Shown here piece by piece: positions 48,604 through 57,468 of a DNA stretch of 64,000 bases. Within the stretch, counting starts at the first letter, position 1; every line of letters starts with the position of its first letter. A model generated the notes under the pieces. That model saw only the letters and a program-made list of their open reading frames with translations. It was not told the origin of the DNA and did not search any database. The translations under genes and the position numbers were made by a program. The stretch covers positions 459,900-523,899 of the forward strand of contig CABZJI010000001.1 of NCBI GenBank assembly GCA_902526045.1, written 5' to 3'. Source of the DNA: an uncultured SAR86 cluster bacterium. GTDB taxonomy: Bacteria; Pseudomonadota; Gammaproteobacteria; Magnimaribacterales; AG-339-G14.

Positions 48604-49305
48604 TTAGTTATCGTTAGATTCTTCTTCTCGAGATTCGTCTGTTTGAGATGAATCGGCAGAAGCTTGGGCATCGTCTGTAACTTCTTCACCATCTTCTCCA
48701 ATCACAGGATCATCATCAATTTCAAGAGAAGCCCTGGTAACAGCACAAGAGAGAATAGGTTGATCTTGGAGATCATTCAATACGCTAGTCAGTTCGACAC
48801 CTTCGGGCAAGGAAATTTCTGACATCATCACAGATTGGTTCAACTCTATATTTTGAGTATCAATTTCAATGAATTCAGGAAGAGAGGCTGCAGAGCATAA
48901 AACTTCCACTTCGTTTCTGAGGTGAGAAATCATACCACCTTGTTGTTTGACGCCAACACAAATATCCTCATTGATAAATTTTAACGGGACATTAACAGTC
49001 ACTTTGGTATCTTTTGAAACAACAAGAAAGTCAACGTGTGAAGGCCTATCATTTCTTGGGTTTCTTTGAATATCTTTCAATAGAACCTCAAAAGGAGAAC
49101 CATCAATATTCAAATCTATAACTTGGGAAAAAATACTTGGGTTTTCAAGGATTTTCTTAAGATCTTTCTCTAAGACTTTAATATTTGAGGATTGTTCTTC
49201 TCCGTATATAACCCCGGGGATTATTTCAGAAGATCTTAAGCTTCTTGAATTTGCCTTACCTGTTTCTTGTCTGGATTCACCAGATATGGTTATTTTTTCG
49301 CTCAT
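48604..49305 (-). CDS. rplY: 50S ribosomal protein L25, long (Ctc/TL5) form
   Basis: L25 binds 5S rRNA. The 233-residue protein has the N-terminal L25 domain (about 1-95) with RQETGKANSRSLRSSEIIPGVIYG-type sequence, a C-terminal TL5-like beta domain (about 96-185) with VPLKFINEDICVGVKQQGG, and an Asp/Glu/Ser-rich tail (about 190-233). E. coli has only the first domain (94 residues); the long form is common in other Gammaproteobacteria. It follows prs by three bases. Confidence 0.95.
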   Translation of the reverse strand: MSEKITISGESRQETGKANSRSLRSSEIIPGVIYGEEQSSNIKVLEKDLKKILENPSIFSQVIDLNIDGSPFEVLLKDIQRNPRNDRPSHVDFLVVSKDTKVTVNVPLKFINEDICVGVKQQGGMISHLRNEVEVLCSAASLPEFIEIDTQNIELNQSVMMSEISLPEGVELTSVLNDLQDQPILSCAVTRASLEIDDDPVIGEDGEEVTDDAQASADSSQTDESREEESNDN

Positions 49306-49308
49306 TTT

Positions 49309-50265
49309 TTATAAAAACATTTCACTGATTGATTCTTCTCTATTCACTCTTGTTATAGCGCCTGCTAATGTTAAATCCATAGAGACAATCTTTATTTTTT
49401 TACAATGTTCAGCCTCTTTTGAGAGCGGAATTGTATCAGTTACTATCAATGAGTCTAGCTTTGATTTGGATATTTTTTTTATTGCAGAGCCAGAAAGAAC
49501 TGGGTGAGAAATATAAGCATAAACTTTTTGAGCACCTTGTTTTTTTAACGCATCTGCAGCGTTACACAGAGTTCCCGCTGTATCAATTATGTCATCGATA
49601 ATAATGCATGTTTTGTTCTTAACGTCCCCAATAACATTCATGACTTCAGATTCATTCGCCTTTTCTCTTCTTTTATCAATGATAGCTAAATCTGTATCCC
49701 CCATATATTTTGCTAGTGCTCTTGCTCTCACAACACCACCCACATCAGGAGAAACTACAATTTGGTTGGCATATCTTGATCTGTTTATATGATTTAAGAA
49801 TGCTTTCGTAACGTAGATATTATCCACAGGTATATTGAAGAAACCCTGTATTTGGTCTGAGTGCAAATCTAGAGTCATGATTCTATTTGCACCAGCAATT
49901 TGAAGAATTTCAGCAACTAGTTTTGCTGAAATAGGCACTCTTTCAGATCTAACTCTTCGATCCTGTCTGGCATAACCAAAATAGGGAATAACCGCAGTAA
50001 TTCTGGATGCAGATGCTCTCCTTAAAGCATCTATCATAATTGATAACTCCATAAGATTTTCATTTGCAGGAGAACAAGTTGATTGGACTATGAATACATC
50101 CTTTCCTCTGACATTAACGTTTATCCTTACATCTGACTCGCCGTCGCTGAATCTCTCTACTTCAGCTTTTCCTAGATTTTTACCAAGTTTTTTAGCAATC
50201 TTTCCAGCTAACACATTGTTTGCATTACCTGAAAATAAAATAAGATTTTTAGCAGGCTTTAACAT
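49309..50265 (-). CDS. prs: Ribose-phosphate pyrophosphokinase
   Basis: Prs makes PRPP from ribose-5-phosphate and ATP for nucleotide, histidine and tryptophan synthesis. The 318-residue protein contains [20 protein letters not shown], the flexible loop [19 protein letters not shown], the metal site [30 protein letters not shown] and the PRPP loop [14 protein letters not shown]. It is preceded by tRNA-Gln and ispE, likely in one transcript. Confidence 0.98.
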   Translation of the reverse strand: MLKPAKNLILFSGNANNVLAGKIAKKLGKNLGKAEVERFSDGESDVRINVNVRGKDVFIVQSTCSPANENLMELSIMIDALRRASASRITAVIPYFGYARQDRRVRSERVPISAKLVAEILQIAGANRIMTLDLHSDQIQGFFNIPVDNIYVTKAFLNHINRSRYANQIVVSPDVGGVVRARALAKYMGDTDLAIIDKRREKANESEVMNVIGDVKNKTCIIIDDIIDTAGTLCNAADALKKQGAQKVYAYISHPVLSGSAIKKISKSKLDSLIVTDTIPLSKEAEHCKKIKIVSMDLTLAGAITRVNREESISEMFL

Positions 50266-50271
50266 TTTATC

Positions 50272-50346
50272 TGGCTGGGGTGGTAGGATTCGAACCTACG
50301 CATGGCGGCATCAAAAGCCGCTGCCTTACCGCTTGGCCACACCCCA
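50272..50346 (-). tRNA. tRNA-Gln (TTG anticodon)
   Basis: A 75-base tRNA including CCA. TGGGGTG pairs with CACCCCA in the acceptor stem, and the anticodon loop TTTTGAT gives TTG (CAA/CAG codons). It fills the gap between ispE and prs, as in Pseudomonas, and has no promoter of its own, so cotranscription is likely. The acceptor stem with U1-A72 is the type recognised by GlnRS and by Glu-tRNA(Gln) amidotransferase; gatCAB is in this window. Confidence 0.96.
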
Positions 50347-51147
50347 TCATTTATTAAGTTCATCATATATCGGAGACTTGTCTAAACTTCTTGTTACAAA
50401 AAACTTACAGTTAGTCGGAACTTTCGTTGCAATTGTATACGCCTCTTCTGAAGAATTAAAATTTAAATACATTGAAGAGCCAGTTCCAGATAATTCTACA
50501 GTTCCATATCGAGACATGAGGTTAAAAATTTCGTTTATTTCTGGATATACTTTTCTTGCAAAGTACTCAAAATCATTTTTTAAATGTTTAGGAAAATCTG
50601 TCTCATTTTCTTCATAAAACTTGAATGCATCAGCCGTGGATATTTTTATATTTGGATAGATAATCAAATAATAATTTGTCTCCTTTTCAATAGTTTCAAG
50701 TAATTCGCCTCTCCCTTTAGCAATAGAATTTTTTCCTTTTATGAAAAAAGGAACATCGCTTCCTAGACTAAATCCAATTTTTAATAACTTGTTGTCCGGT
50801 AGATTTAATTTAAAAAGTCTATTAAGAACAATCAATGCAGAAGCACAATTTGAACTTCCGCCTCCTAAGCCTGCACCTATTGGTATATTTTTTTGTACTT
50901 TAAAGGAGAATTCAGATTTTTCATTACATAAGCTTTTCATCAAAAAATAAGCTTTTGTAATGAGATTATCTTCAGTTTCAATTTCATCATTATTGATAAT
51001 AAGTTGGAAATTTTCACTTTCTTTTATTTCAAGATAATCATACAAAGATATTAATCTGAACTCAGTTTCAAGATCATGATAGCCATCAGATCTCTTTGAA
51101 TTTATTTTTAGGCCAATGTTTAACTTCGCTGGACAGGAAACTTTCAT
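50347..51147 (-). CDS. ispE: 4-diphosphocytidyl-2-C-methyl-D-erythritol kinase
   Basis: This GHMP kinase phosphorylates CDP-methylerythritol in the non-mevalonate isoprenoid pathway. The 266-residue protein begins SCPAKLNIGLKINSKRSDGYHDLET, read in parts, with the catalytic-site Lys and Asp region, and the ATP loop is IPIGAGLGGGSSNCASAL. GSDVPFFIKGKNSIAKGRGE and the C-terminal VELSGTGSSMYL are also standard. The stop is directly next to tRNA-Gln; the start overlaps lolB by four bases. Confidence 0.97.
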   Translation of the reverse strand: MKVSCPAKLNIGLKINSKRSDGYHDLETEFRLISLYDYLEIKESENFQLIINNDEIETEDNLITKAYFLMKSLCNEKSEFSFKVQKNIPIGAGLGGGSSNCASALIVLNRLFKLNLPDNKLLKIGFSLGSDVPFFIKGKNSIAKGRGELLETIEKETNYYLIIYPNIKISTADAFKFYEENETDFPKHLKNDFEYFARKVYPEINEIFNLMSRYGTVELSGTGSSMYLNFNSSEEAYTIATKVPTNCKFFVTRSLDKSPIYDELNK

Positions 51148-51659
51148 TTATTTATCTGAAGCTGAAGTTTATAAAATGGATTAGTTGCAACTAATTTATC
51201 CGTATCTTCTTGACCATCGGATATTTTTTCAACAAGGATAGAATTTTCTATTATTTTGAGAAGTTTGCAATTTCCTGATAAACAATCTTTGTAGTACCAA
51301 TCCACAACTGAATAAAGTGTATAAATTAAATTATCATTCCTTTGAATTATCTCTTCTGCTTTGTTTCTGAAAGAATTATTGACCAGTAATTGATATGCAT
51401 CTTTGTTTTTGAACACAAGGCTGAATTTTGGATAGAACCTACTACTTTTAAAATTTATTGTTATTTTTTCTTTTTGTTTTAAAAAACTGACTTTTCCGTT
51501 AAGGAAAGATTCACTTGTTCTAAATGAAAAACTTGCAGTTAAAAAATTTCTATCATTTTTTGAAGTCATTAAGTTATTTTTAACAGTTGCACAAGATGAA
51601 AGATAGGATACTAAAATAAAAATAAGTAGAATTGACCTCGGGATTGAATTTTTATTCAT
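51144..51659 (-). CDS. lolB: Outer-membrane lipoprotein receptor LolB
   Basis: LolB receives lipoproteins from LolA and inserts them in the outer membrane. The 171-residue protein has a lipoprotein signal peptide with lipobox LSSC (Cys at about residue 23). The rest has alternating beta-strand character, with SFSFRTSESFLNGKVSF and a C-terminal LQLQI end fitting the LolB beta-barrel. Similarity by eye is moderate; the start of the lolB-ispE-prs operon is a strong positional argument. In relatives hemA lies next to lolB on the other strand; here prfA does, 18 bases away. Confidence 0.82.
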   Translation of the reverse strand: MNKNSIPRSILLIFILVSYLSSCATVKNNLMTSKNDRNFLTASFSFRTSESFLNGKVSFLKQKEKITINFKSSRFYPKFSLVFKNKDAYQLLVNNSFRNKAEEIIQRNDNLIYTLYSVVDWYYKDCLSGNCKLLKIIENSILVEKISDGQEDTDKLVATNPFYKLQLQINK

Positions 51660-51677
51660 CTTTTAAAAATTTTATAA

Positions 51678-52769
51678 ATGTTAGATTCAATAAAAACAAG
51701 ATTAACTGAGATTAAGGATAATTTCTCTGATATTCAGACCAAATTGAGCATGCCAGATGTAATCAACGATCAAAAGCAGTATGCATTTTTATCAAAAGAA
51801 TATTCTAATTTAAAACCTATTGTAGAAAAATTCGAAGAGTACATTCAGTGTGAAATTAATATTTCAAGTGCTGAAGAAGTCCTTAATGAATCTGATATAG
51901 ATTTGGCAGAGTTAGCAAAAGAGGAAATTAAAGAAAATAACGAAAGAATATCTGAGATTGAAATAGAGCTGAAGAATCTTCTTATACCTGTTGATGAGAA
52001 TGATGATAAGAATGTTTTTGTTGAAGTTAGAGCCGGAACCGGTGGAGATGAGGCGGCACTTTTTGTTGGAGATCTTTATAGAATGTATCTAAGGCTAGCA
52101 GAAAGAAATAGATGGAAAAGTGAACTTATTTCGTCAAGAGAAAGCGAGCAAGGTGGATTTAAAGAAGTAGTAATTAAAATTTCTGGAGAGAATGTTTATA
52201 AAAAATTAAAGTTTGAGTCTGGGATACATCGTGTTCAAAGAGTTCCTTCAACTGAATCTCAAGGAAGAATTCATACCTCGGCATGCTCGGTAGCTGTTCT
52301 TGCAGAAATAGAAGATGTTGAAGAAGTTGAGATAGATAAATCTGAAATCAGAACAGACACTTTTCGTGCCTCTGGTGCAGGAGGACAGCATGTTAATAAG
52401 ACAGATTCAGCCGTGAGGTTAACTCACATTCCGACCGGAATAGTCGTTGAGTGTCAGGATGATAGGTCTCAACATAAGAATAAAGCAAAAGCACTTACAT
52501 TGCTCGGCGCGAAGCTCAAAGCAATTGCAGAAGAAGAACTATCTAAAGAGCAAGCTGAAAAAAGAAAAAATATGGTTGGATCAGGAGATAGATCTGAGAA
52601 AATTAGAACTTACAATTTTCCCCAAAGTAGAATCACTGACCATAGAATTGAATTTTCGGTTCATAATTTGGACGGTTTCTTGGATGGTGAAATGGAAATC
52701 ATGATTTCAACGTTATTAGAAGAAAATCAGGCTAGATTATTATCAAACCTTGAAAAAACATTCTCGTGA
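51678..52769 (+). CDS. prfA: Peptide chain release factor 1
   Basis: RF1 terminates translation at UAA and UAG. The 363-residue protein has a helical N-terminal domain, the class-specific VEVRAGTGGDEAALFVGDLY stretch, and the GGQ motif (residues 235-237, in SGAGGQHVNKTDSAVRL). The stop-codon reading loop should be P-x-T; the segment VQRVPSTESQGRIHTS contains PST, close to the usual PAT/PVT. The stop overlaps prmC as GTGA, and PrmC methylates the GGQ Gln. Confidence 0.97.
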   Translation: MLDSIKTRLTEIKDNFSDIQTKLSMPDVINDQKQYAFLSKEYSNLKPIVEKFEEYIQCEINISSAEEVLNESDIDLAELAKEEIKENNERISEIEIELKNLLIPVDENDDKNVFVEVRAGTGGDEAALFVGDLYRMYLRLAERNRWKSELISSRESEQGGFKEVVIKISGENVYKKLKFESGIHRVQRVPSTESQGRIHTSACSVAVLAEIEDVEEVEIDKSEIRTDTFRASGAGGQHVNKTDSAVRLTHIPTGIVVECQDDRSQHKNKAKALTLLGAKLKAIAEEELSKEQAEKRKNMVGSGDRSEKIRTYNFPQSRITDHRIEFSVHNLDGFLDGEMEIMISTLLEENQARLLSNLEKTFS

Positions 52770-53572
52770 CAAATCTCCGAAAGTTATTTTCAATTTCAAA
52801 CCTTCCAACAATAGATAAGGAACTAATCTTATGTCACATTCTCAAAATTGAAAGAGTTGATCTTTATAAAGAGTCAGATATTGAAATTCAAGATACAACA
52901 AAAAAAGCCTTTACCGATCTTGTAAAGAGGAGAGAAGATGGGTTCCCTTTGGCATACATAACAGGAATAAAACCTTTTTGGGATGATGAATTTCAGGTTA
53001 ATGAATATACCTTAATCCCCAGACCAGAGTCAGAATTATTAGTGGAAACAGCCATCTCTATTGATCTAGAGAATTGTTCACTTCTTGAGTTTGGAACGGG
53101 ATCAGGAGCTATAGGTATGTCTATAGCCAAAGCAAAGCCATTTTGGAATTGCACCTTAACAGATAAAAGTTTTGAAGCTTTATCTGTTGCGAGAGAAAAC
53201 ATGAAAGCTCTAAATCTAAAAAACTCTGTTCTAATTCAGCATGACTGGTATAAAAGATGGCTTTTTGAGCCAATGGATTTGATAATTTCTAACCCACCAT
53301 ATATTTATCGAAATGATTTAAAAGGAAATGAGGATGGAATTTGGTTTGAGCCACCATCTGCACTTTTTTCTGGTAAAAAGGGATTGGCTGACATTAGTAC
53401 AATCATAAAAAAAAGTGTTACTTTCTTAAAAAAAAATGGGAAGTTGCTTTTAGAGCATGGATTTGATCAGAAGGATCCTATTAACGAAATGGCAAATCAA
53501 AATGACTATAGCGATGTTTCTTTTTTAAAAGATTTGAATGGAAAATGGAGAGTAGCATGTCTAACCAAGTGA
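52766..53572 (+). CDS. prmC: Release factor glutamine methyltransferase PrmC
   Basis: PrmC methylates the Gln of the GGQ motif in RF1 and RF2. The 268-residue protein starts at GTG 52766. An N-terminal helical domain (about 1-80) is followed by a SAM-binding Rossmann domain with LLEFGTGSGAIGMSIAKAKP and the catalytic substrate loop IISNPPYIYRNDL (NPPY). It lies in the conserved prfA-prmC pair and overlaps moeB by 16 bases. Confidence 0.97.
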   Translation: MTNLRKLFSISNLPTIDKELILCHILKIERVDLYKESDIEIQDTTKKAFTDLVKRREDGFPLAYITGIKPFWDDEFQVNEYTLIPRPESELLVETAISIDLENCSLLEFGTGSGAIGMSIAKAKPFWNCTLTDKSFEALSVARENMKALNLKNSVLIQHDWYKRWLFEPMDLIISNPPYIYRNDLKGNEDGIWFEPPSALFSGKKGLADISTIIKKSVTFLKKNGKLLLEHGFDQKDPINEMANQNDYSDVSFLKDLNGKWRVACLTK

Positions 53573-54315
53573 ACTTTAGTGAAAAAGAGATGATGAAATA
53601 CAGCAGAAACATCATGCTTGCAGATATTGGGGTAGAGGGACAAAGACTACTAAAAAATTCTACTGTCACGATTATTGGAGTTGGTGGTTTGGGATGCGCC
53701 TGCTCGCAGTATTTGGTTGCAAGTGGAATTGGTAACTTAAACCTCTTTGATTCTGACCAAGTTGATCTAAGTAACTTACAAAGACAAATTTTATTCCGCG
53801 AAGAGGACTTGAATGCTTTCAAAGTAGATGCTGCAGTTACATCTTTACTGAGACTTAATCCTGATGTGAATATAAAAAAATTCAGACAAAGTTTTGGAAA
53901 AAACAAAGTTCCTGACGAAATAACAAAAAGCAAGATTATTATAGATTGCTCTGATAATTTTGAAACTAGAAGGTATACAAATGCCTATTGTTGTAAAAAT
54001 AAAATACCCTTAATTTCTGGTTCATGCATACAGTGGAAAGGGCAACTTATGAAATTTGATTTTCAAAATGATAGCGCATGTTATGAATGCTTATTTGAAG
54101 ATACATCTTCTGAAGACTTAAGCTGCACAGAATCAGCAATATTTTCTCCAATAGTAGGAATAATTGGGTCAATGCTAGCTTCAGAATCAATAAAAACTAT
54201 TACTAAGATTTCCAAGAACTGCCAAATTTTCCAAGATTATGATTTTAAAGATAATTTAAGTAGGGAAATATCTTTCAAGAAAAATAACTTATGTAAAATT
54301 TGTGGTGAGTGTTAA
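53557..54315 (+). CDS. moeB: MoeB/ThiF-family adenylyltransferase
   Basis: An E1-like enzyme that adenylates the C-terminus of a ubiquitin-like sulfur carrier (MoaD or ThiS). The start MSNQVNFSEKEMMKYSRNI at 53557 matches the MoeB start; four more upstream codons are in frame. The 252-residue protein has the ATP loop IIGVGGLGCACSQYL, the DLSNLQRQILF segment with the adenylation Arg, and two CxxC zinc pairs (ACYEC and LCKIC). MoeB versus ThiF cannot be separated with certainty; prfA-prmC-moeB order in Pseudomonas favours MoeB. Confidence 0.88.
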   Translation: MSNQVNFSEKEMMKYSRNIMLADIGVEGQRLLKNSTVTIIGVGGLGCACSQYLVASGIGNLNLFDSDQVDLSNLQRQILFREEDLNAFKVDAAVTSLLRLNPDVNIKKFRQSFGKNKVPDEITKSKIIIDCSDNFETRRYTNAYCCKNKIPLISGSCIQWKGQLMKFDFQNDSACYECLFEDTSSEDLSCTESAIFSPIVGIIGSMLASESIKTITKISKNCQIFQDYDFKDNLSREISFKKNNLCKICGEC

Positions 54316-55373
54316 TGATGAAAATCAGAGGATTTATAGAAGGTTTTTATAACAGAAAGCCAAAAAAAAACGATTATGGTTTTAAGGGTAATAATATTAC
54401 CCATTACATTTATGCGCCAAAAGAAGACTCTTACATCAGGCAAAAATGGCGAATTGAAGATAAATCTCTTGAAGCACGAAGCATTCCCAAAAATATAGCT
54501 CAAGTTTATACATTATCTCCAGGTGCAGACTTTAATAGAAAATCTAAGAAGGATTTTAACCTTCTGCTGTCAAAGTTTAACTTTGCCATTGATAAAGGAT
54601 TTTCCGAGGTAGGCTTATTGTTTGATGATATTGATATAAACAATATTGGAATAGAATCTGATGACAAGGATTTAGGTAAATTTCACGGCGAATTAATCTC
54701 AGAGGTAACTACTAAGTTAGGTTGCAGTAATGGATGGTTTTGTCCATCAATTTATTGCGAAAGCTTTTCTAAAAAAGGAATTCAAAATGATAAGTATCTC
54801 GAAGGAGTATCAGAAACCATAAATAATGATTTATTTTTTCTTTGGACGGGTCCAAAAGTAATTAGCGATTTTATTTCTCAAGATCACCTCAAAGAGTTAG
54901 CTCAAGTAATAAAGAATCCTGTGGTTATTTGGGATAATTTTTATGCAAACGATTATTGTCCTACAAGGCTCTTTTTGGGCAACATTACGGGTAGGGATTT
55001 TTTTAGAGGTAATCCTTATGGACACGCCATTAATGGCACTGGCCTCATAAACACTGATGAATTTTTAATAAGTAAAGTTTTTGATAAGAAAGAAAAGATA
55101 AATTTACCCAGTGAACTACTGCCTTTGTTTGATAGTCCATTCAAAAATCCAAATAAATCTGAAATCAATAAAATGATTAGAAATTCAAAAGATATTAAAA
55201 AAGCAGTTTTTGAGACTACAAATGATAATTTGTTTTTGGAATGGAAACCTTATTTAGTGCAAGCCTTAAATGATATAGACCTAATAAAAAATTTTAAATC
55301 TAAGCAGACTATTGAAACTTACTTGCATCGAAGATATTCTCCATTAGTAAGCCAGATTTTCAATAGGTATTAA
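54315..55373 (+). CDS. GH84-family beta-N-acetylglucosaminidase (O-GlcNAcase-like)
   Basis: The 352-residue protein matches glycoside hydrolase family 84. It starts IRGFIEGFYN (residues 4-13), then YIYAPKEDSYIRQKWR (31-46), TLSPGADF, the catalytic Asp pair in LLFDDIDI (Asp104-Asp105, like Asp174-Asp175 of human OGA), FLWTGPKV and WDNFYAND (206-213) with the substrate-binding Asn and Asp. GH84 enzymes remove GlcNAc by substrate-assisted catalysis. There is no signal peptide and no carbohydrate-binding module, so a compact cytoplasmic enzyme is inferred. The ATG overlaps the moeB stop as TAATG. Substrate unknown: glycoprotein, glycan fragments or peptidoglycan-derived sugars. Confidence 0.82.
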   Translation: MMKIRGFIEGFYNRKPKKNDYGFKGNNITHYIYAPKEDSYIRQKWRIEDKSLEARSIPKNIAQVYTLSPGADFNRKSKKDFNLLLSKFNFAIDKGFSEVGLLFDDIDINNIGIESDDKDLGKFHGELISEVTTKLGCSNGWFCPSIYCESFSKKGIQNDKYLEGVSETINNDLFFLWTGPKVISDFISQDHLKELAQVIKNPVVIWDNFYANDYCPTRLFLGNITGRDFFRGNPYGHAINGTGLINTDEFLISKVFDKKEKINLPSELLPLFDSPFKNPNKSEINKMIRNSKDIKKAVFETTNDNLFLEWKPYLVQALNDIDLIKNFKSKQTIETYLHRRYSPLVSQIFNRY

Positions 55374-55388
55374 TCAAAAGAGGTAATT

Positions 55389-57014
55389 ATGCTGGGTAAT
55401 ATGATGACTGAACCTTTACTCATCTCAGGAATTCTTGAACATGCAATTCAAAATAATTCTAATACTGAAATAGTAAGCAAGAGAGTTGAAGGAGACATTC
55501 ATAGATATTCTATTTTAGATGCTGCAAAAAGATCAAAGCAGCTTGCCAATGCTTTAGTTAACTTAGGAGTTAAAGAAGGCGATGTTCTCGGCACAATGGC
55601 TGTCAATGGCTACCGACATTTTGAACTTTATTTTGGAATTTCTGGGATTGGAGCGGTATTGCATACTTTAAATCCTAGACTTTTTCCGGAGCAGATAGAT
55701 TTCATAGTTAATCATGCTGAAGATAAGTATCTTTTTATTGATCTACCTTTTATACCGATAATTGAGGCAGTTTCTAAAAATTTGACAAATGTGAAAGGTT
55801 TTATTGTTTTATGCGATAGAGAAAACCTTCCTAAAGATTCAAAGTTAGAAAATTTAATGTGTTACGAAGAGTTAATCAAAGAAGAAAGTGAAGATTTTGA
55901 TTGGCCAACTTTTGATGAAAACACTGCATCATCCTTATGTTATACGTCTGGTACAACAGGAAATCCCAAAGGAGTCCTATATTCTCATAGATCCACAATA
56001 CTCCATGCATGGTATTCAAGCGCAGGAAATGCAATGAATTTAACTTCAAAAAGCGTTGTTCTCCCTGTGGTTCCTATGTTTCATGTAAATGCTTGGGGAG
56101 TTCCTTATGCAGCTAGTATGCTTGGGTGCAAATTAGTGTTTCCCGGCCCATTCACTGACGGAGAGTCGATTTATAACTTGATTAACGAAGAAGGAGTTAA
56201 CAATTTGCTTGGTGTTCCCACAGTATGGCTTGGGTTGCTTAATTATTTAGACGAAAAGGGTATTACTTTAAAAAATGTTAATTCAGTATTAGTAGGTGGA
56301 TCTGCTGCTCCCAAATCTATGATAAAAAATTTCCAAGAAAAACATAACGTTTTTCTTTTGCATGGATGGGGAATGACTGAAATGAGTCCTCTAGGGACAT
56401 TAAATCAAGATACAGCAGAGATGGATTCTATGGATTTAGACGATCGTTATGAGCTACAAACCAGTCAAGGAAGAGCAATATATGGGTGCCAAATTAAAAT
56501 TGTTAATGATGAGGGAGATACTTTGTCTAATGACGGGAAAACTTTTGGCAGGTTAATGGTTAAAGGCCCAGCAATAATTGAAAGATACTATAAGTCATCG
56601 GAAAGTGCTTTAGAAGATGGTTGGTTTGATACAGGGGATGTATCAACTATTTCACCAGATGGATACATGAGGATAGTAGATAGGAGCAAGGATGTAATTA
56701 AGTCTGGGGGTGAGTGGATAAGTTCTATTGATCTAGAGAATGCTGCTCTTGGATGCTCCGGAGTTTTGGAAGCTTGTGTCGTTGGAGTTGCCCATGAAAA
56801 ATGGGATGAAAGGCCTCTACTCTTTGTCGTTAAAAATTCTGACGAATGTACAAAAGAATCTGTTTTAGAGTATCTTTCTGATAAAGTTGCAAAGTGGTGG
56901 TTGCCTGACGATGTAATTTTTATTGATGAGTTGCCTCATGGTGCAACCGGCAAACTACTAAAAACAGGTTTAAGAGAAGACTATAAAGAACATTTAATTA
57001 AAAAAGGAGATTGA
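55389..57014 (+). CDS. Acyl-CoA synthetase, DmdB-like (methylmercaptopropionate/fatty acid-CoA ligase)
   Basis: An adenylate-forming enzyme of 541 residues that activates a carboxylic acid as an acyl-AMP and then CoA thioester. It has LCYTSGTTGNPKGVLYSHRS, GWGMTEMSPLGT and GWFDTGDVSTISPDGYMRI, with the C-terminal catalytic Lys in HGATGKLLKTGLR. The N-terminus MLGNMMTEPLLISGILEHA and the length fit the DmdB group of the DMSP demethylation pathway (about 540 residues). Members also act on medium and long fatty acids, so DMSP use is a hypothesis. GAGG lies before the ATG. A MaoC hydratase follows after one base. Confidence 0.88.
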   Translation: MLGNMMTEPLLISGILEHAIQNNSNTEIVSKRVEGDIHRYSILDAAKRSKQLANALVNLGVKEGDVLGTMAVNGYRHFELYFGISGIGAVLHTLNPRLFPEQIDFIVNHAEDKYLFIDLPFIPIIEAVSKNLTNVKGFIVLCDRENLPKDSKLENLMCYEELIKEESEDFDWPTFDENTASSLCYTSGTTGNPKGVLYSHRSTILHAWYSSAGNAMNLTSKSVVLPVVPMFHVNAWGVPYAASMLGCKLVFPGPFTDGESIYNLINEEGVNNLLGVPTVWLGLLNYLDEKGITLKNVNSVLVGGSAAPKSMIKNFQEKHNVFLLHGWGMTEMSPLGTLNQDTAEMDSMDLDDRYELQTSQGRAIYGCQIKIVNDEGDTLSNDGKTFGRLMVKGPAIIERYYKSSESALEDGWFDTGDVSTISPDGYMRIVDRSKDVIKSGGEWISSIDLENAALGCSGVLEACVVGVAHEKWDERPLLFVVKNSDECTKESVLEYLSDKVAKWWLPDDVIFIDELPHGATGKLLKTGLREDYKEHLIKKGD

Positions 57015-57015
57015 A

Positions 57016-57468
57016 ATGGCAGGATTAGTACCAGCAGATACTTTAAAAGATTACATTGGTGAAGATATGGGTACATCAGATTGGTTAGAAATTGATCAAG
57101 ATAGAATAAATCAATTTGCTGATGTAACGTTAGATCATCAATTTATTCATGTCGATGTAGAAAAGGCAACACCATTATTTGGTTCTACCATTGCTCATGG
57201 TTTTCTTTCATTGTCTTTGATGGCTGGAATGCCTGCTCCTCAAGTAGCCCCAGAGAATATGAAAATGGCTTTTAATTATGGTTTAGACAAGGTTAGATTC
57301 CTTACGCCAGTTAATGTTGGCTCGAAAGTTCGAACAAAAGCTACTTTGTTATCTGTAGATGATAAAGGGGATGGAAGGTATTTAGTAAAGAATGAAATCA
57401 AAATGGAAATAGATGGACAAGAAAAACCAGCATATGTAGCTGAGGCTCTAACCATGTATGTCACTTAG
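57016..57468 (+). CDS. MaoC-like (R)-specific enoyl-CoA hydratase
   Basis: A 150-residue hot-dog fold protein. The hydratase motif reads TLDHQFIHVDVEKATPLFGSTIAHG by segments, with the catalytic Asp and His as D-x-x-x-x-H and the Ile-Ala-His-Gly end. The NodN/MaoC family hydrates 2-enoyl-CoA thioesters. AAGGAG stands seven bases before the ATG. It is placed one base after the DmdB-like ligase, suggesting shared acyl-CoA metabolism. It converges with gatB with a four-base overlap. Confidence 0.9.
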   Translation: MAGLVPADTLKDYIGEDMGTSDWLEIDQDRINQFADVTLDHQFIHVDVEKATPLFGSTIAHGFLSLSLMAGMPAPQVAPENMKMAFNYGLDKVRFLTPVNVGSKVRTKATLLSVDDKGDGRYLVKNEIKMEIDGQEKPAYVAEALTMYVT

